This document shows positions 59,979 through 64,000 of a stretch of DNA of 64,000 nt, piece by piece; position 1 is the first letter of the stretch; each line of letters begins with the position of its first letter. The stretch is taken from NCBI GenBank assembly GCA_028095005.1, contig CM051459.1, forward strand, positions 113,433,431-113,497,430, read 5' to 3'. The translations under genes and the position numbers were made by a program. Below the pieces are notes generated by a model. The model made no database searches and was not told where the DNA came from. It worked only from the letters and a program-made list of their open reading frames with translations. Source of the stretch: Rhynchospora pubera. Its lineage: Eukaryota; Streptophyta; Magnoliopsida; Poales; Cyperaceae.

Positions 59979-62560
59979 TCCTTTATATTTTCAAAAGTAA
60001 GGTCCGAAAACTTTTACTGATAATTAAGTATGAGTTTATTGTTAAATCTTTCATACAACAGTTGAGCGGCGAACTGGTGATGATTATAAATAAAATATAT
60101 AACGATCAAGTTGAGTGATTAAATTAATTTCTAGTAGTAGTTCTATGTGTAAATGGACTAACGGTGCTCGGATATGACGTAAATTCAAAAAGGATAAATT
60201 ATTATAAAAACGCTTATAATTTTTTTATGGGGATAAATTATGCCTTGGCAAAAATAACAAGAAGAACCCTTCTTGGGCCACTAATTAATTTGATACGAAA
60301 ACGACCCAGGAAAATATTGAACAATGAACACGATAAAAGGTACTATATATCATTTTGTTCGCTATAAAATTATTGTTGTTTGTATATTTCTACTCGTGGC
60401 GTATGGTGTAGAATCCAAAGAATACCCACCAGAGAGACATTGACAGCCCAACTGTAGTACAAATAAAGATTTTTTGAGTAAAACGCGGTTTACTATTCTG
60501 TGTAGCGGGTCTGTACCGCTGCATTTGCTCAACAATTTTTGGCCCCAAACAGCAAATAGGTCTTTGTATTGAGTGCATCCGCCACACGGAAACTTTTACA
60601 CTCATATCCATATTGTATCTGAAACTAGTAGGTACCTACATGTGCTTGGATGCTTCGACCAGGCTATACGGAAGTTTAGAACCAGTTCGGTTGCGCAAAA
60701 ATAGTAACAACTACTACCTAATAGGTGTTGAATTTTTTATTTGTATATCCTGCATCTAAAAAAATTATAATAATATTAATATAATTAAAATATTTACAAC
60801 ATTATATTTAATTTTGAACATACTTATTTAGTAGTACTAATCAGTCACACTTATTTTTATTTAGGCAAAATTTTTGTTAATGCTTTAGAATATACAATAA
60901 ATGCTATTTTTGAAATTATAATGAGTTAAAGACGGGAAAAAGAGTCGTAAATGTAGTGGATAAGAATGCTTTTTGCATCTTTATCATGTTCCACAACGTA
61001 ATCGACAGCAACAATATATAGGGGAACTTATTGTGACTATGTTGACTATTTGCATTGCTCAATTCAATTAGTATGTTAGGGGAAGAAAAAAAGAAAATTG
61101 TATTACGTGGAATAATTCAAAATATGCGGATATGAGGTATTACTCAAGTTGATTTAATTAGGGGCATAATCCAGCTCAATGCATTAATTGTTATTCGTAA
61201 ATGTTCCAATCAATATCACAATGAATCATTTAGGTACCAGTTAATAATTAAACTACAGTTCGCAGGGAAGAGTTATTCGTTTAAGAATCTAAGTTTGTGT
61301 ACATAAAATTTATTAATTAGTTTATGCTTGTAAAACGAAAAAAAAATTACTAAGATTGATACTGGGGAACTAATTAATATACAAAAGATTAAAATTTTTT
61401 TTATATTTCAATTTCATACCTACGTTTTGCTTCACTCTTGGGCAGGACAAAAAAAAATGTACAAAACGAATTATTTGATTTACTTATGCATCCTTCAAAT
61501 TAATCATCAATTATTTTATATATGTTCATAATAATCCTCCAAAAAAACCTATTTAGTTACATTAACTCCACATTAATTATTGGAAGTTTGGTATAGACAC
61601 ATACACTCTGTTTCACATGTTTTGATATGGATTTTTAATATAAAATAAATAAATAAATAAGCCTTGAGAGTCTCCATCAAACATACTTATCATAATTTAC
61701 TAATTTATAGATAACTTTCTTCAATAGATACGACTTATGACATGGCCATTTTCACTTTCCTTTGAAGAAGTGGACATTATGTGTTGTTTAATAGCACTCG
61801 AACTACCAGTTTGATGTATATATATATATATCCATCTGGCAACATGGAAACCAAGCCAATGCCAAGGTAATACACGCCAAAACGATTGTAACATCCCACC
61901 TACAATGAAAATGCAACATTTTTGGTCTCTGCTGGATTCCTTTGTCACTGTTCATGCACGGTCAATATATATATTTATCCTTCCGAATGTTAGGAACAGT
62001 TTCGTGCAATTCCATCCATGAAATATGTATATTTCTTCATGCACTGCTGATGATGTGTGTTGTGCTGTTTGCGTTTGTGTGTTGCAGTTGGATTTGAGAG
62101 GTGTCTTGCTGAATTTTCGGGTCATATTTGTAGTCTGGTTAGGACTTTGACTAGGCCCTTATCGGTTTAAGTTGTAAACTTGTAGCGGGGTTACCCCAAA
62201 ACTGTTTCATTGAATTTTCAAACTCATTTTACAACAAAGTATATACTAATTTGCATTTGGTTTAGGATATTGTTTACAAGAATGTAAATAGAGTGTGTAG
62301 AATTTAGTTTAATAAAAATAAAATTGTTGCTTTTCTTTGTTTTGACTATAACACATACGTAAAAAATGAGACACAAAAATAGTAATAAATACCAGTTAAA
62401 ATATTAATGCTAGTGATTGATATATTTCACTATCATCTACCATCTACGCTGGTCCATTCTAAATTTTGTTAAATCGGAGAGAACTACTCTCTCAACAAAT
62501 TATCCCTTCAATGAACTTGTGTTGGGTAATATCAAAAGAGCAAGAGCTAAAATCTACGAA
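59979..62560. other. gene-poor AT-rich stretch
   Basis: Apart from the small frame at 60390-60611 and a short TA run near 61818-61830, I see no gene, RNA or mobile element with definable ends. Confidence 0.5.
60390..60611 (-). CDS. possible 73 aa protein with one membrane segment, unidentified
   Basis: The frame runs from ATG 60611 to TAG, with a second ATG two codons later. The N-terminal half is basic (for example RYRPATQNSKPRFTQK), and it is followed by one hydrophobic segment (FICTTVGLSMSLWWVFFGFY) and a short charged tail. This resembles in layout the small single-span subunits of mitochondrial complexes, but I cannot name a family. A TTTCAG lies just upstream of the ATG, so it may be an internal exon. 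It may also be a chance frame. Confidence 0.25.
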   Translation of the reverse strand: MDMSVKVSVWRMHSIQRPICCLGPKIVEQMQRYRPATQNSKPRFTQKIFICTTVGLSMSLWWVFFGFYTIRHE

Positions 62561-62915
62561 AAGGTTCCGCCAATGTGCTTGTTTTTAGATTAATTTTGAG
62601 TCTCAAACAATCGATCCAAATCTTTCAATGCGGTATTCATATCGAAATCTAGTACGAAACCGAATTTTAGATTTTTACTATTTTTTCATATTATTGGAAA
62701 ATAATTATTTTAAATGATTCATAATTTTTTAATCGGGCGATTTTCCCAAATTATAAAAAATAGTAAAGAAATTTTAAAAATATATAAAATTCGGTTATGT
62801 ACTAATTTAATATGAAGATCACATCAAACGGTTAGTTTCGGTCGTTGAGATTCCAAATTCAAGAACGAGCAAATTGGATGGACGCTCTCCATCCAATGCA
62901 TTGGACATTAACCTT
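62561..62915. mobile_element. foldback element F10, about 355 bp, diverged
   Basis: The left end AAGGTTCCGCCAATGTGC and complement of the right end GGACATTAACCTT pair. Arms carry CGATCCAAATCTTTCAATG versus the complement CATCAAACGGTTAGTTTCGG. It is more diverged than the other copies. Confidence 0.62.
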
Positions 62916-63256
62916 TCTCATATTAAAATATTCGTTATCTTTATTGTTCTACTTTTTCAGTTATAAAAATTAAATTAACAGTTAAATTTGAAAACTTATA
63001 TTAATGCCCTAAGCTCGTTAAATTAAGTCACCGTATAAATGTAACCCTTCGGAAACAGAGAACGTTCTGTTCTTAGTACTTCTATTTTTTTAATTAAAGT
63101 AGCTTTGAAAACGGAAATGATAGTTCAGAAAGGATAGAATATTCCATGTCCCTACTAATTACCTTTCTTGTAGGCAGGAAAACAAAAGAACAAAGGCAAG
63201 GGATATATGCATTAACCACATTGAAGGCTACATGCTGAAAAATGAGAATGGATCCT

Positions 63257-63257
<1 letters not shown>

Positions 63258-63298
<41 letters not shown>
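63258..63298. repeat. (A)41 homopolymer
   Basis: An uninterrupted run of about 41 A. It could be the tail of a processed retroposed sequence on the plus strand, but I see no cDNA-like sequence before it and no flanking duplication. Confidence 0.9.
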
Positions 63299-63299
<1 letters not shown>

Positions 63300-63823
63300 A
63301 AGGGAAAAAAAAAGAAAAGAGAATATGACTTTGTGGGTCCCATGGAGAGCTCTTATGCAGATTTACAAACAATTCAATGACATTCAGTGCTATAAGTCCC
63401 TGACAAATATGCCCCGCTAAAGTCTATTGCGTGTGAGTTACTAACATCTAATGCCACATCATTCCGATTTGCAACATGAGATCTTTTTCATATCTAACCC
63501 AACTAATTATAGAGTTGCGGCCACAAATGATCAAAATTTAAGTATGGTGTTCTGAAACTTTTTTTTATATAAAATCTTTTTTAGTACTTTCTCACAAAAG
63601 CATGCACATGAAGTTCAGTTGACCCACAAATTGCTCTACCGTTGCAATAGTACGAAGTTTTCTGGCAAAAAATATTGAGTTTGTCAATGCCTGAATTCCT
63701 CTTTATTTTAGATCAAAATATGAAAACTGTATAAACTTGAGATACATTTTCTTATAGGAGCTGTGTCACCATTCTCCTCAATCAATTGAAGATTTTGCAT
63801 TCAACCTCAACACAACTAACCTT

Positions 63824-63854
63824 ATGGCCATTACACCATCAATCTTATTCTTTG
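63824..63854 (+). CDS. possible first exon of a gene running off the window
   Basis: ATG 63824 opens ten codons (MAITPSILFF, hydrophobic, as at the start of a signal peptide) ending at a G|GTAAAA donor. No second exon is inside the window, so this is only a suggestion. Confidence 0.2.
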
Positions 63855-64000
63855 GTAAAATTGACTTCATATTTTTTTTTTTATTTCTGTGTATCAAGCT
63901 GTGTTTTTCAATTTTAACTTTTTTTTGTGGTACTCATTGTTTCTTTCAATAGCATGTGGTACTTATTTATTGAGGTGAAAATCTTTTTTGGGCATATAAA

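Noticed and set aside
61721..61948. 75-codon open frame on the minus strand
   Set aside because: It runs through a TA microsatellite, has no recognisable motif and no splice or promoter support.
63232..63420. Open frame with a polylysine run
   Set aside because: It is translation of the A41 homopolymer and has no other support.

Overview
The window is nuclear DNA of a flowering plant, most likely a eudicot. It is AT-rich, the genes have short exons with GT-AG introns, one gene is a plant-type COX10 with a mitochondrial leader, and the rest is a plant-typical mix of a Ty1-copia element, hAT and Tourist-like MITEs and long-inverted-repeat foldback elements. All splice models below were read by eye from splice sites, codon phase and family conservation; no transcript data were available.

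Layout. 1-5377: a possible 3' end of a gene, then a young Ty1-copia retrotransposon (986-5372, minus strand) with near-identical 361 bp LTRs, a perfect 5 bp target duplication, PBS, PPT and one uninterrupted pol frame but no gag. 5378-17000: gene-poor DNA with three hAT MITEs and two pseudogene fragments (an NPF/PTR transporter and a FolD-type folate enzyme). 17088-22100: a possible small gene with a housekeeping-type promoter, then a complete seven-exon COX10 on the minus strand. 22700-23340: a foldback element inside a degenerate tandem repeat. 24561-25139: an intronless proline-rich protein gene on the plus strand.

25627-56951 is the main gene region: four head-to-tail minus-strand genes for GT61-family glycosyltransferases (called A, B, C and D here; 593, 556, 565 and 635 aa) plus an orphan first exon of a fifth copy. 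Each encodes a short cytosolic tail, one membrane anchor, a variable acidic Lys/Glu/Ser/Thr-rich stem, and a conserved GT61 catalytic domain, so they are probably Golgi type II enzymes acting on xylan or a related wall or mucilage polymer. In every copy the anchor exon ends in phase 1 and all stem exons are phase 1-1 and a multiple of three long. Anchors and stem modules can therefore be lost, duplicated or skipped without breaking the frame, and the genes do differ in exactly that way.

36500-63300 also holds about ten foldback elements that share an inner core but have different ends, often embedded in TA microsatellites, with further hAT and Tourist-like MITEs. The right end of the window has no gene I can support strongly.
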